Below are positions 12,621 to 26,454 of a DNA stretch of 64,000 nucleotides, piece after piece. Location: assembly GCA_025345505.1 (NCBI GenBank), contig JANVCC010000021.1, forward strand, positions 26,721,253-26,785,252, read 5' to 3'. Position 1 is the first letter of the stretch. Every line of letters begins with the position of its first letter. Under the pieces are notes generated by a model. That model saw only the letters and a program-made list of their open reading frames with translations, was not told the origin of the DNA and searched no databases. The stretch comes from Todiramphus chloris collaris. Taxonomy: Eukaryota > Chordata > Aves > Coraciiformes > Alcedinidae. Made by a program: the position numbers and the translations under genes.

Positions 12621-14817
12621 GAATTCAAATATAATCACCAAAGTGCAAATACAGACATAGAATATAAACAAACTGAAATTTATTACACTCTATGGCATGC
12701 CATCTAGGAGAAACAGTAAAACATTACCCGTGAAATATTTGATAGAAAGAGGCTTCTTCTATGCACTCAAGTAGATCACTTCTCACAGCAAACCATTTCC
12801 CATTATCTGGTATCTCTCTATGAGACTTCAAATTCGTAAGTGCTTTCGAGAGTACTTGTACTACAGAAAGAGAGCTGATAAATAAATTAGAAATAACATC
12901 TCATACGTTAATTCCATAGTCCACTTTGTGGCTTATGAGGCCGTAGAATAGCTTTTTTGCATTCCATTGCTAACCACTGTCTGCTCCAGTTTAAAAAAAA
13001 AAAAAAAGGAAAAAAGAAAAAGAGAGAAAACCCCCTCACAGAGATATAGCTGCCAGTAAACTGCAAAAGCAGCATCCTTGCTTTCCTCTTATAAAAATAC
13101 AAGAAGTTGAGAAAAACCTCTTCTAATAGCCTTTGGAATAGCTCTCAAAATAAAGACATAATTTGCCTTATAAACAATGTCAAGGTACAATCATTCACCC
13201 TGCAGAAAGCGTTGGCTGACACTATGTGAGAAATGAAGATAGCAGTGACAAATATCCTTTTTAGCTGGTCTTGATCATGAAAGTTTAGTCTGCTTATGTG
13301 CTAAGTGTTGCCTCTTCCATTAGGTCCACAGACATCCCAAATATAATGAGGTATATTCAATTCAACTCTGTCTCCCTGTGGAGGACAGGAAAAGCCTATG
13401 GGAGCACAAAAGATAATCCTTGATGAGTGTGAACTGAATGTGATTGAATATAAAATTCTGGATTATTGATTGGAATCTGTATGTAAAAGCCATCATTCAC
13501 TGAGAGTAGCTGTGTCTTGTGTTGGTTTCAAAGGGCTTTCAGGCTGGTGTGCAGTGCCCGGTGAAAAAGCTCAAATTTACATCATTCTTGCATATACTGT
13601 AATGTGTGGAAAATAAAAATGTCACCCCTTGAAAAGAAAGACCAAACGATGCATTCCTCAAAAACAGATTATCTCATTAAAGAAGGAAAGGTTTGGTAAG
13701 AGAAAAAAAAATATGCATAGTTGCTTTATGGGACATATTTTAATTTTTGAAGTAAAAAAACTATAATAAAAAAATGGTTTCAATATGTTTTTTTGTATTG
13801 TACTGATATATCATGTAGACCCTTTCTGCTTTCCTTATTATTTCTTCTTCTCTCTCAGATAAAATTGCAGTTTGAAGCACTAAATGAAACTGGCACAAAA
13901 GCAGACATTATTAAAACTGGGCTGAAAAACAAAAAAGGGAAAAAAAAAAAAAGGAAAGTAATTCTGCTTTAAAAAGCTTGTACATGAAGGGCTGAGATGA
14001 CTTTAGTAAGAACCCACAGGGAATAGGAACTACACCATGAAGGAAATGGATTCCTGTGACACATAAACAAAAGGCAAATGACTAATATATTTACATATAA
14101 CATGTGGTGTATTCATTGCACACCATGGTGACAGAATTGTTTATTTCATTTATAATTTATACAGCAAAACCTTATTATATGTGTAACTAATTTGCCTGAT
14201 GATAATATGCAGTAGGAGATTAGGTTTCCATTATATTCTGTCATTAAGAACAAAAGATTTTTGTTTGTTGGTTAGTTTTTTTTCTTGGTTTCTACCCCAC
14301 AGCACACACCCTATACATGAGCATGTTTCTCTTAAATCATTAAGATGCTGAGCTAAGTAGAAAGTAACAAGGAACTTCTAAAAAAAAAAACCAAACCAAA
14401 CCCTACAAAATCCCTCACACATGAATCCACTTTAAATACTCTTTACTTCTGGAATTTCTTATGATACCAGTAATGACACTATACAAAGAACCTCTCAGAG
14501 GTGATGTGCATGCACGAGAAAAAAAAAAAAAAAAGAAATGTCAGAATAAATATAGGATCCAGAAGAGCTTTGCTTTGAGAAAAAAAAAAAAATTAAAAAA
14601 AAAAATCAAACATTTTACCAGAAGCAGCATTAGAATGTGTGACTAGACAGTTCATCTCAGACTACAGGGAGCGGGTGGGTGGGTAGGCAGTGATGAGGGA
14701 ATTATCTTGATGTATTTTCCACTGTGGCACACAAGACAGTGCAATTCTCTGAAAGGAATTGTTAGCACCAAGCCAGTAATTCCCCTCTGTGGTATTACAA
14801 AGTGTGTGTATTACAAA

Positions 14818-14832
14818 GGGGGGGGGGGGGGG
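14818..14832 (+). repeat. G15 homopolymer
   Basis: Fifteen consecutive G following TTACAAA. It is a short mononucleotide tract able in principle to form a G-quadruplex, and its length is prone to sequencing error. Confidence 0.95.
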
Positions 14833-15481
14833 AGAATAACCAGCGAAGTGTTATATATGTTTCCAACACTAAAGCACATATGACCTTGAATTAATTCAAA
14901 TATGCTTATCAAAATATGAATGCTGGGTCAGAAGCACACACGCATGTACATATGTTGAACTTCTTTCTTTGTTACCCTTTGGAAAACAAAAATCTACTCT
15001 AACAGATTTGTTAGGCTGTGTAGTTGCTTAACCCTTTGCAAGTCTAATTTGTATTGCATAATGAAATCAGGCTATTGCAGAAAAGGAGAGCTGGAGAGGA
15101 AAATACTTTTAAACAACAGGGGATGTTTTCCGGTTTAACTCAGAGCTGTCAAGCTCCTTTCAAAACAGTAGGTCACATCAGTTCAGTCTAAAAATCTGTG
15201 TGAATGTTTGGCAGCTTCCGAAGGGTGTGTTAATGCAAAAACTTTGGATAAAGCAAGAACCAGTATTTCAGGTGTACATACAGCACTCAAACCTTTTACT
15301 ACCTAAATTTGTGTACTGCACAAGTATCTCCTTGGGGACACCCTATCAGTCACCAGATCCATAGTTTGTTGACCATGAGTGCTGACAAGCCTGGAAGTTC
15401 AAGGAGCAGGTGAGAAAGTGCATCTCAGCATGCAGACAGTGAGCAGGTAATGAACACTGCCTGCTTTTGGGAGCAGCATGA

Positions 15482-16163
15482 GAGTAAGCAGCAATACAGT
15501 CTGGGGACCAAACAGCTGAGCAGCAGTTTTGCAGGGAAGGGCTGCAAAAAGGTGTCCTGGTGAACACCAAGTTGACTATGAAACAGCAATATGCCCTTGT
15601 AGGAAAGAAGGCCAACAGCTTCCTGGGCTGCATTAGGAAGAGTGTTGCCAGCAGGTCAAGGGAGGTGATTCTTCCTCTCTACTTATCAGTGATGAAGTAT
15701 ATCTGGAGTGCTGGGTCTAAGCTCTGGGCTCCCCAGTACAATTCAGGCATGAACATACTGCAATGAGTCTAGCAATGGGCCATGGAGGTGATGAAAGGAC
15801 TGGGGCAACTGTGGTACTAGGAGAAGCTGAGACAGCTGGGACTGTTCAGCCTGGAGAACAGAAAGATTCATGGGGTTCTGGTGTGGGGTAGTAAAGAAGA
15901 TGGAGCCAGACTCTCTTCAGTGGTGTCCAGTGATAGGACAAGAGGCAAGGACCTCAAAGTGAAACACAGGAATTTCCATTTAAAATGAAGGGAAACAACT
16001 GCAGCAGATTGCCCAGGGAGGTTGTAGAGTTGCCATTCTTCAAAATATTAAAAACCAAAACATGCTCCTGTCTAGCCTGCTCTGGCTGTCCTTGCTTGAG
16101 CAGAGTGGATGGACTACAATGATCTCTTCCTTCTGATCCCAGTGTTTCTGTAATTTTGTGATC
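15482..16163 (+). mobile_element. CR1 LINE 3' fragment, diverged
   Basis: The start resembles the CR1 region 'tacaggctggggac...agcagctctgcagaaagg' (here gcaatacagtctggggacc). It is followed by a 'gtcctggtgaacaccaagttg' block and the coding stretch [22 protein letters not shown] on the plus strand (15608-15673). It continues through 'gaagctgagacagctgggactgttcagcctggag' to a decayed 3' end at about 16163 (atgatctcttccttctgatcc, then tttctgtaattttgtgatcc). Many stops and deletions are present. The copy is more diverged than the one at 1-2402 and belongs to an older or different CR1 subfamily. Confidence 0.9.
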
Positions 16164-19100
16164 CTTTCTGGACTGAGCTGCAGTAGAAGACTATAAACCT
16201 GAACCCACAATTGCTTTGCAGCTTTACCTCCCTTAAATTCTCATACAGCAAAAAAATGAAGAAAGCAGGGAGATTTGGTGATTGGCTACATACAGAAAAA
16301 AAGAAGGCATTAAAGGGGGTAATAAAAACAGCTAATAGGGAAGTGTAGGATTATCCAGTTATCTGACCTTGTGCTACGAAAGGTCCAAAAACCTCATTAA
16401 CCTCTATCCTTTTGTTGCCACTACGGTGTAACACCTGTGCTGGAGACCATATAAAATAAGATATTCCCAGGGAATATCACCACAGTAAGTGTTCTTCAAA
16501 ACATCTGGGGAAATGAAGCTTTGGCACATGCTGAGGGAATGTGTTGACTATGTTTCCTTAAGAAGTGTTATGTTATTCCATTTATCTAATTTTAGTGTAT
16601 CTGATGCCATTGGAGTTAAGCTGTTAGAAATGGAAGAGATGGAGAAAAGAAATCTTGAACTAGATTTTGTTTAAAGCTTAGTTCTCAGTAATGCAGCACT
16701 CCTATCACTTTCTGAAGGACCAGAGCTATTAGTTTGATCACAGATACATGCTGAAGAAACTAGCTATGTTCCTAGATGGCTTGGACATAGAGTGTAAGCC
16801 TGGAGTATATAGAAAGTGAGTTTAAGCCTGCTTGCAGAAATACCCTACAGAGGAGCAAAGCGTGGGCCCTTGTGAGAGAGCAGTGGTGAATATTCAGGAG
16901 TGTCGAGGGATGGGGAGTGTTAGCTGAATTTTGGGGATTATTTTGCTCATGTACATAGAGTAAAAGTGTTTGGGCATCCAGATCGTAGTCTCCGATTGCT
17001 CCCAGTTGAATAAGTCACTAGTCATGTTAAGGCTATTGTACTACTGTGCGGCACACACAATTTATGAAGAATTTTAATACCCAATGAGGGTAAACCTCAG
17101 AGGAATAGAATAGGATTATTCAGGACTGTTACTTTACAGGGGTTTAGAAGGGCTGGAAAAGGTCTGAAGATATACAAAACATCAGAGACATGCTTCTTTT
17201 GCCAGATAAATTGAATCTACACAGTATAAAGAAAAGAAGGACTTGAGGGGTATTCAAAACACATCATATCTTGTTTAGGGTGCTAAATTAGCAACTGAGG
17301 TTTCCTGCTTGAGTAATGGAAAGAAATAAGTTCTTCCAGAGGATGCTTCAGAGCACCTAATTACTACTATATAGGTCAAACATGCCTCAAACCAGGTATC
17401 TAAAGGCAACATTAACCTTCCATCTGCTATTTGAAAAGGGACTATAAAAACTTGTCTAAGAAGTAATATAAAAATATACATGTAGTCTGTGAAAATAGAA
17501 TATTTTATCTTTCTATTATCTATTATTATTATTATTATCTATTCCTTCTTTGTACTGTGTCAGAAGGCAAGAAAATGACAAGTTCTGACAAAACCTATTT
17601 TCTGATATTTTAAACAAACTGAACGGACAATATTTTTTGTGCCTTTCCAGTAGATGACTGACTTTTCCCTTCTTTCATTTAAGTGCATAAGAAAACACTA
17701 GAAATGTTAATGTTTCTGTGATTGCAAGAGCCTTCTCCATACTTGTATGCCATTGCCTCAGACACCGGAGAAATGTACACAAGCAGAAAAGCCCTACCAA
17801 GACTGCAGTCTGGTCTGGACCTACTGCAATGTAGTTTGCATGATTCAGGATAGTAAACACTTCAGATAAAATGAGAACTGTGTCCAAAATGTGACAAAAA
17901 ATGGAAAAAAAGCCCAAACCAAGAAAACAGAAAAGGATGTGAGGAACCAGAGCAGACTGCTTGAGTTAAATCCACATGGGAACAGATTCTTTCCATGTAC
18001 ATTTCTGGGTGTAACTGATAGAACTGATAAATCTTAAGTGGCCTTAGGCACCCAGTGTAGTTGTTAGAAACGAGGCAAAGGCAGAAAATCCACATATTAC
18101 TTGAAAGGGTAGTTTGATACAATAAGTTGAAATGTTTTCTGGAAGCACTTACCTCTATCCATGGATTTTGTGTGTACCTTAGTCAATTCAGCGAGGCGCT
18201 TAATAATTTCTGGGATTAATATCAATTTTGATTGTGTGGTTTGTACACCAGGACTATGCAACAGTAGTTAATTATCCTGCCCCCTGATATTCTTAGTTAT
18301 CATTTTTAAACGTTAGCTGCACCAAAAACTTCTTCAGGTGATAGATAATCCCCTCAATACAAGTCTCTCTCAGGCTGACACATAACATAGAGTCCCCATA
18401 CATTTTTATTTGTTGTGTTTTAAATAGCTGTCTTTGAAAATTAATCTTGTGAATAAAGATGACTGTAGAAACGCAGCCTTTTGATTAGTTGTCTAATGAC
18501 AATCAGAAGAAAGTGAGCCTACTCAGACCAGAGCCTGACCTTCATACTTAGTATCTCCTGCTTTTTCTGGTCCTTCTCCATCTGACAGTCTCCCTCATCT
18601 ATGAAGAACTTTAGTACTTGAGTTCAACTGTGTGTCCAGGGACCCAATGGGGTTTATCTGTCACTGTACAACTCTCTCTCTTGAAGATCCTTGAAGTGCT
18701 GCTCCAACCAATGTGTGGAAAGCTCATGTACTTTGGTCTTGGGAGTAATGAAAAAATGCTTTGTACTATGCACCTGTCCCAGCATTGCAATGGTTTGGGA
18801 ATTAATCCTACATCTGAGCTATGCAAATTGTGCTCATTATGTAGATACTGGGCTATAAGTGGCAGTCTCTGAAGAATGAGACAAAGGAATATGAGCAACT
18901 TTCTCTAGACTTTATAACATTTGAGTGGATAAGTCTTCCCTTTTGACAAAACTAATCCAGATCCAGATTTCTCAAAAATTTCCACAATTGCTTTTTTTTT
19001 TTTCTTTTAAAATCAGAGTAACTCTGAGGAAAATATGAACAAAGTTTGGGGTTTTTTTTACTCTTGTTTTGATTTGAGATGAAGATTTCTTTGTATTAGT

Positions 19101-20207
19101 AATTTTTTTTTTCTACTAGATCCATAAACAGTCTGAGATCCCTTTATCCTACTGTTGCTAAGATCTTGTCTTCCGTGTTTCAATGAAGTTTCTTTCCTAC
19201 ATAATACTAAAGGAAGAAAGATGAGAGATTTCAAGTTCCAGTAAAGAAGTTGTGATAAAAGGACATAGAGAGTTAGCCAGTTACACAGACTTTCTGTGTC
19301 AGTAAAAAAATAAACCGCATAAACAGAAAAGGAGAGGCAGGATAAGATTTAAACAGACATCTATGACCTGGATTGGTGAACTGGTGTGTCCCTATAGAAC
19401 ACCAAATGGAGGCGATCAATAATGACCAGAACAAAATTTTCCCCACAAAAAAAATTCCCTGCAGCAGAGATTAAGGCATTCTGCTGTAGGCTGGCTCTCC
19501 TTTCCATGATCTCTGTGGTTCCCCATGGAGTAAGCTTCTGCAGTTCATTTGGGAGGACAGCTGCACCAGTGAATGACCAGGAAAACAGGTCTTGAAGATA
19601 ATTACTGAGAGCATAGGCAGACACAGGCTACTTACACAAGGATAACTATGAGCATTAACATTAAAGAATTGTTTCTAAGTAGTTACATCCTAAACTACTG
19701 AAAGTCATTAAATGCTTGTTTTAACTGCTTTCCTATCTGCTTGCCTCCTTTCCTTGCTCCATTGTAATTTCCAGCATTGTACATGTACAAACTTCATTGC
19801 CAATGGCATCATACCAATAACGTTACTCAAGAAGGGTTAGGCATTTTTTATTCATTGAGTACCTGAGCTCCTTATCTCAGGCTATGCTTAGTATAGCTTA
19901 AACTGGTTCAACAGAGGTTTGTTGCTTTAAATCAGTGTATAATCTGTCAAAACCCAGTCTGCATTCACTTAGTATATGATGGAAATTCTTCAAAAATATG
20001 TATAAAAGAGATTCTCTTTTATGTCCATCCTCACTGATTTAGAAAGGACTCAATCTGTAGGAAATTTAAATTTTTTTAATTGTAGTATGTGTTCTCATTG
20101 CATTAAATCTGTGGCCATGTAAAAACTGTCATACTCAGTGAATCTTCCAGCTAAAAGAAAAGAACCTAAACCACAAAATATTTGGCACTTAGAAGCAGCA
20201 TCCTATT
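16164..20207. other. Noncoding interval, nothing recognised except simple repeats
   Basis: No exon, RNA gene or transposon was recognised. A short TTA-type tract lies at 17514-17538, and T-rich runs around 18990-19110. The largest open frames (17675-17917 and 17862-18122 on the minus strand) overlap each other, match no family I know and have no plausible gene structure. Confidence 0.55.
17514..17538 (+). repeat. (TTA)n trinucleotide tract
   Basis: Tandem ATT/TTA units within a short AT-rich microsatellite; the flanks (ctattatct) are imperfect copies of the same motif. Confidence 0.9.
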
Positions 20208-21055
20208 TGTACTGGGTATACATAACAAGGTGCTGGTAGCAGAGGGAGCTACCATGCCCAGCCATCTCCAATGGACCCTCTGCAGGGCATAGCTGAGTCC
20301 CTCAGCCAAGATACTGACACCTTGGGGAAAATTTATTTTAAAAGGGGAAAAAAATGTCACACAGACAGAGAAAGAGAGGAATCAGTGAAGAACTGAAATG
20401 CAAACACCAAAGTTGGTGAAGGAGGAGGGGAACAAGATGCTCCAGCAAATACTGCACAAAATTTCCAGAACAGACATTTCCCTGCAGCCTATGGAAGCCC
20501 TGATGCCAGAGCTGGTGGCTATTTCTTGAAGAAGCTGTGACCTGTGGAAGAGTAAACACACTGAAGCAGGTTATCCTGAAGGACTGCAGCCCATGGACAG
20601 CATATGCTGCAGCAGTTCTTGAAGAACAGTAGCCCACGGACAGGACTCGGACAGGACTCACACAGGACCAAGGAAAAGTGTAAGAAGGAACAAGCAACAG
20701 GGAGGAGCTGTTATGAGATGACTGCAATGCTTCATTCCCCATCCCCTTCTACCACTTGGGGAGGTGTAGGGCAGTTGGGAATGAAGAAGTGGAATTGAGC
20801 ATGAGAAAAGAAAAGGGTGAGGGAGTGGTATTTTAATTTTTGTCTTTGTTCTTGCTGTCCAGAGCTATTTTAAATGGAAATAAATTAATTTTCCCCAAGT
20901 CAAGCCTGTTTTGTCCATGAAGATAATTGGTAAGTGTTCTGCCTGGATTTATCTCAACCCACAAACTTTTTCATCTTATTTTCTCCCTTTGCCCCATTGA
21001 GGAGGGGGAGTGAGAGAGTGGCTGGGTGGCTGTTATCCAAGGTTACCCCACCACA
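20208..21055 (+). mobile_element. Solo LTR of an avian endogenous retrovirus (probably ERVL/ERV3-type)
   Basis: About 848 bases beginning TGTACTGGG and ending CCCACCACA, so the ends are TG...CA. The bases just outside are ctatt (20203-20207) and ctact (21056-21060), a 4-of-5 match to a 5-bp target duplication, which fits ERVL-type integration. The sequence matches an LTR-like repeat I recognise as common in bird genomes, including a 'ttaattttccccaagtc' stretch and a 'gaggagggggagtgagagag' stretch near the 3' end. An AATAAA signal at 20879-20884 favours the plus orientation. Inside are imperfect repeats of CTGCAGCCCATGGA (20482-20495, 20584-20597 and a weaker one near 20628-20640), typical of this family. 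No gag, pol or env coding sequence and no second LTR are present, so this looks like a solo LTR left after recombination. Family name and orientation are less certain than the LTR identity. Confidence 0.75.
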
Positions 21056-23074
21056 CTACTCTGCTGTAGGACATATTTGCCAACTCGATTTTCTGATATG
21101 TGATCTCCATATCTTCCTAATCTGAAGATTTACACTGAAATAGCACTGAAATATTTCTATTCATTTATCTATCTACATACATTTGATGGACAATGAATTT
21201 GTTGAAAAATGCCCTTTGGGAAGAACTTGAAGTGTTCAAAAATCTGGGTCAAGTTTATGGTTTCAGAAGAGAAATAAGAATTACATTTTGCTAATGTTTA
21301 AAAATGTTATTTTGATACTTTGAAAAAAAATATTTAAATAAAAAATATATTTTTAAATTTTACTTACAAATTGACCTCAATTTAAAATAAACAAGAAAAT
21401 ATTTATATTCTCTCCAGTACTTTTGAATATCCTAAAAGACCCCTATGTGTTTATGCTGTCTTTTTTTTCTTTACTCAAAATTAACTTATGTATTTCTTCC
21501 TAGCTAAAACTGGAAAATTATATATTGCTTCTATCCAGTGTGTTGTGGTTTTGTGTTGTGTTGTTGTTTTTTGGTTTGTTTTGGTTTTTTTTTTTCCCAG
21601 AGAAAACCCCCTTTCAATACAGATATCAAACCAAAGTATCTTTTATCCACTTAGTTTTGGAACACTTCTCAAGTGTAGCAGTGGTTGTAGCATCTTGCTA
21701 TACTCCCATAGATGTTATTCTTGGCTCATACATTTTATTTCCTTAATTTTTTGGAGAAACAGTTTATTTGCAGACTTCCCTCTTCAAATTTCCAATACTT
21801 GTTGATGATAATATGTACTAGTCTGGTACCATAGTCTTTTACTATTAACTGCAATCTATAATGTTGCTGATGTCACAGGGAAAATATTTGCATTAAACCT
21901 AACATTATATGTTTTAGCAGTGATTTGACAGCTATTTTCCTGATACTGTTTAAAAATCCTGTGTCCTACATTCATGTGACAACATGAGAATTCAGTTTTC
22001 ATTTTAAAAGAAAAAAATCAATCAACCTTAGCTATCAGACTTATGAAGAAAATCTCAAAACCTAAAAGCAAATTAACTCTCTACCTTCTGCAAATTATCC
22101 TCTCAAATCTCAAGACTATAAATCAATCTTACATTATTCTTATTTTTTTTAAGTTGTTGGTCTAACAAGTAGTCTCTTGCTATGGATTTATGAAAATTCT
22201 GTGAGTATAATAAATTTGTATGTATTCTAGAATATTATCTACCATTTTTTTATCTTGAAATTTAACTTCTTTTATATCAGCCTATTGCCCACCTGGCATA
22301 CAAATGACTAGGTACCACAGAAGACAGGGAAGTTTCCTGACACAGATGTAATAAAACTGAGAAAGTGGTAAAATGGTCTCAGGCTCACGTTCTACAGTCA
22401 GTGCATATGACAATTTTGGCCAATGGTGAAATCACAGTGGGAGAAGCATGTACAGTAAATGTGACCCGCGGAGGAGACACACAGGGTAACATAATCTACA
22501 GATGTCTTTAGTCTCAGTAGATGAACTTGACACTGCTGTATAGATACATACCCTTCCCCACTGACCAGGTAAGGCTTCTCCATTTCGTTACAAGCTGTGT
22601 ACAGTAGCTCCATGTGAGTGAGATAGAAAGAGGGCAAACTGAATTCTTCAACAGCCATGGTAAAACAGGTGTTGGTACTTGGAACAAGAGTATAAGTCTG
22701 GACCCAGCATTGACCTGTTCCGTGAGCTCTGAGCTTTTCTGAAAGCTTCTTCCTTAGATTTAAACTGCTTTTTCCTGCTTTTGTTCCTAATGGAGAGGAA
22801 TGCTCATAAATGCATAGGTTTCAGCCCTTCTACATAGCAGCATCAAGGACTGAATAGGTCAAATATTCACTTTTAAGTGACTTATGCATTGGACACATGC
22901 TTATTGCAAGATATGTCAATATCACTAAAATCTCTGTATGCTTCCTAACTGTGCTGGAGTAGCAAAGGTATTCTGGATGTGAAAACATATACTTTAAGTG
23001 AATAGGTACAAATAATGCCTATTTCAAACCAGAAAATGCACAAGTGTGAAAATAAAGGCAGATAAACATTCAGG

Positions 23075-23108
23075 TTGCATTATATATTGGATTGCATTAT
23101 ATATTGAC
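23075..23108 (+). repeat. 17-bp tandem duplication
   Basis: TTGCATTATATATTGGA at 23075-23091 is followed directly by TTGCATTATATATTGAC at 23092-23108: two copies with two end differences, a likely replication-slippage duplication. Confidence 0.9.
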
Positions 23109-24583
23109 AAATGGATAAAAGAGACCAGGCTGTCCTGGGGGTTGGTAATGAGATGTGGACTCCTTCACCTTTAGGTCACCCTTGTGATTCCCAGCAAAGT
23201 CAGGGAATAAAATGTGGCCTGAATTAGTGATAACAGTCCATTTCCTTGCTGCCAGATGTTCAGATAATAAAAGTAACTACAGTGACTGGCACCACACTAC
23301 AGCCTCGTCAGAGAATCCAAATTATCTTTCTCACCAGCTACTGAAAGGCTGTGGAAAAGTGGGTCCTCCAAAAGCTGGGCTGAAGCGTGTTGTGACGAAG
23401 CTCCCAGAACGGCTGCTTGTGCTGTAGCTGTTCTGAGGATGTACAAACTGCTCCCATTTCTACAGCTATCAAATCAACACTAAATTCATTTCCATTGCAG
23501 ATTTAAAACAACAGGAACAAAACCCAGTTTGTGCTAACATTGCCTGTGAAAGGGAATACACAGTTACTATATCACTCCTTTCACTTGGGATTTGTTGTTC
23601 ATCATAATTCAGCATGTAATGGTAAACCAACACCTCACTATTCAGAGTTTATTTTCCGTGATGTTGCCTGAATATCTGAGGTTCCTTTCAGTGGACTAAT
23701 CAGCCCTCTCTATTAGATGCGACTGTATATTCATGATCCTATTGGGATAGATAGATTCTCTATAGTTTGATAATAAAAATATGTGCTAATGGGTCTCCTT
23801 GCTCTTGATTTGTTACATGCGGAAAGAGGAAGAGTGGGCATTATTTACCCACAGGTAAAGTAAAAACTATAAAGGTAAAGGGCTTTTCCATGCAATATAC
23901 TGCTCAAATGTAATAATCCCTGAGATGCTTATTTTAGTAAATGAATCAGTCACACTAAGCCAAGGAAAGAAACCATCTATTACTGTGCTATAAATGTTAA
24001 AGACCCTATTTAGAGCCTTTATCTCTAGAAGAAACAAAGCAATTTTCACCGATATTTGTACGACATCAAAAATGGTACCTCACTAAGTAGTGAGTAGACT
24101 TTACAATTGCAGTTTGCCCAATTCTTTTTCACTGGTCATCAGGGAAATTAATCTAAAGCAACCAAAAAAACATAGATATGTTTGCATCATATTAATAAGA
24201 ACAGAAAGCAAGGTAGTGCCAATTGGCAGCAGAGTATGTTTTGGTGGTTTGATAAGGATACTAAAGAGTTTATGATGTGACAGATGTTTCACTACACTAT
24301 TGTGAAATGAATAGATTATGAGAAGTAATTAGATGTACATTGGAATCAATGCTGTTATCATCGAGGCCTTCGGGCGATGCAATAGATGAGAGTCATGGCA
24401 GCAGGTGGTCCAATGGCTCGGAGACAGGAAGACACACCGCAGGAGACTGAGTGACAGGTTTCACAGATCCAGGGGGTGAGAGATCTGAGCTATTGCCTGC
24501 ATTTGTAATCTTTACTCATGTATAAATAATAACAACTACACTATTGTCTTCATATGCTATGTCATAGCCTCTGCTACCCCCTA

Positions 24584-24632
24584 CACACACACATACACAT
24601 ACATATGCAAACACACATAGACAGGCACACAA
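24584..24632 (+). repeat. Imperfect (CA)n microsatellite
   Basis: Interrupted CA dinucleotides (acacacacatacacatacata, then acacacatagacaggcacaca). The interruptions indicate an ageing tract. Confidence 0.85.
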
Positions 24633-26454
24633 ATTCTGAAACTTTTTTCCCTCAGTTAAAGCTATTCTTCTATTTTTGTGCAAAAAAAAAGTATGCATTC
24701 ATCCCTTTGATTCCAGTGCCAACTCAATGTTCTTTGAATAAAACACTTAAGAAACCCGGCAGCAGCTTTGAATAGAGTGCAGCGTATTGTGTGCCCAGTG
24801 CAGAAGTGTATATGCACTTTCCATGGGAGACTTAACAGAAAGTAAGGTGCAATAGTCACAGTTCTCATTATGCTGCCCTTCTTCAGTCTTTTCCCTAGTT
24901 TATTTCTTTGTCCAGCAGGTCCCAGACTTAAAGAAACATCGTCGTCATGCCTAAATTGCCTTTGCAAAGGAACTGGCAAGCTGAGTCATCAGGACAAATA
25001 ACATTAAATCTGCTGACTCTAGGAAGATTTGGGTCCTGACCCAAAAACCTCCATTGTTACCTCTCCCCAGAGCTTCAACCTGGAATTTCTGGGCTCTCCT
25101 GCACCAAGTGGAGTAGAAACAACATTCCTAATAGTAACAACAGAGACCTAAAGTAAGTGTTACTGGCACTCAGCCTCTGATTCTGTGAGTTATAAGAACA
25201 AGAGGCAGCTCTGGAAAGCCCTTTGGTGGTGCAGATTACTAGTCTCTGGCTGGAGGTGTCTACTGTGAAATCTTTTATTGTTGAGGAAAGTGACACTAGG
25301 ATAAAAGGGAATATTGAAACATAAATATATACATTACAATTTTCTGAGTGTAAACATAAATACCAAGATCTTTCTTTGAGGTATCTGAGTATCAGCATGA
25401 ATAGTCTTATACACATGATGTGTAATTGGGTACATCATTTGTTCTGTATAAATACCCACGATGGACTGAGATCCATATAATTTAGGGTAGTGAAAGGATG
25501 CAAATCCAATAGTATGGAAAAGAATGATACTTAGTCACCAACACAAAGTGATGAACTGTGATGGGTCTTGCTGAGGAAGGATAAAGGACAAAACAACCTT
25601 GTATATATATGTGTATAAAGCATGCCAAGAAGTATGTTGGTCTAATATTACAATTTATGGAAACTTGACTTAGCTTACAAAAAATTAGGATGTACATAGC
25701 CTTTAAGAATATATAATAAACTGTCCTTACAGTCATATTTATATTTAGATGGATTGGTCGGGGGAAAACATGGATTTTGGGACATTGTACAAATGCAAGA
25801 CAGTCCCCTGAGATCAGAAACATATGTTTTCCCTGTGTGAAATAGTATACAAATGATTATCCACTTATCAACAAATATCTCCTATAATTCATGTCTCACA
25901 GCACCATATAGAGCTATGCCAATCAAACACCATAGAAGTGAAGAAGTTGTCAAACCTGTTGAGCCAACTTCCAGTGAAGTGACACCTCATTGGGACTAAC
26001 AGTGTCAAGGAACAAGCTGGAAATCAAACAGAGCTTGTCCAGAGTGATGGGACTGCGAATCCAAATTCCCTTCTGAAAACCTTGGTCATTGTATGCACAT
26101 TACCTGCTACACTAAGCTGCTAATTTAAATTATGAGGCCTCAAGAGGCTCATGTGTTGGGATAGCCAATCTGTATCAAAAGAGGTGAGGAAACCTATTGC
26201 TTGGTTGATTGAATCTGACTGAGGTTTAATTTTCTGTCCTGATAGCTTCCTTTTTAATTCTTTTATTCCTCTTCTCTCCAAATTATCTAGACCCTCGGGT
26301 ACTCTGAAAAAAAAAAAAGGAGATCTTACCTGGTAATATTCATTCATTTGTTGGCCTGACTTCATCCCTGAGACTGTGGGAGCAGCACTGCTAGAATTAG
26401 TGGTGCACTTAACTGCCTGCATTAGGACTGAACTGGTCCCACTATTTCCAGAAT

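Larger units (their letters stand above)
9807..15481. other. Noncoding interval with a candidate conserved block and homopolymer runs
   Basis: No gene is supported. T15 at 10041-10055, A15 at 10557-10571, A15 at 12993-13007, two A-rich runs at 14519-14596 and G15 at 14818-14832 punctuate it. The homopolymer-poor segment 11990-12620 is listed separately as a possible regulatory element. Around 15000-15260 is another repeat-free stretch, but with fewer distinctive motifs. Confidence 0.55.
21056..26454. other. Noncoding interval with simple repeats and one CpG-containing pocket
   Basis: No coding exon is supported. Contents: very AT-rich stretch 21300-21410; T/G-rich run 21541-21597; a 17-bp tandem duplication at 23075-23108; a CpG-containing, less AT-rich pocket at 24361-24480; a CA-rich tract at 24584-24632. 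The open frames at 24662-24979, 25075-25416 and 25482-25823 (minus) have no recognisable domain and are probably chance. Confidence 0.55.

Noticed and set aside
17675-18122. Two overlapping minus-strand frames with hydrophobic stretches
   Set aside because: They looked briefly like a membrane protein or an env remnant, but no family motif, cysteine pattern or continuous frame supports this.
20338-20742. 134-codon minus-strand open frame
   Set aside because: Lies wholly inside the LTR; it is an antisense frame of repeated noncoding units, not a gene.
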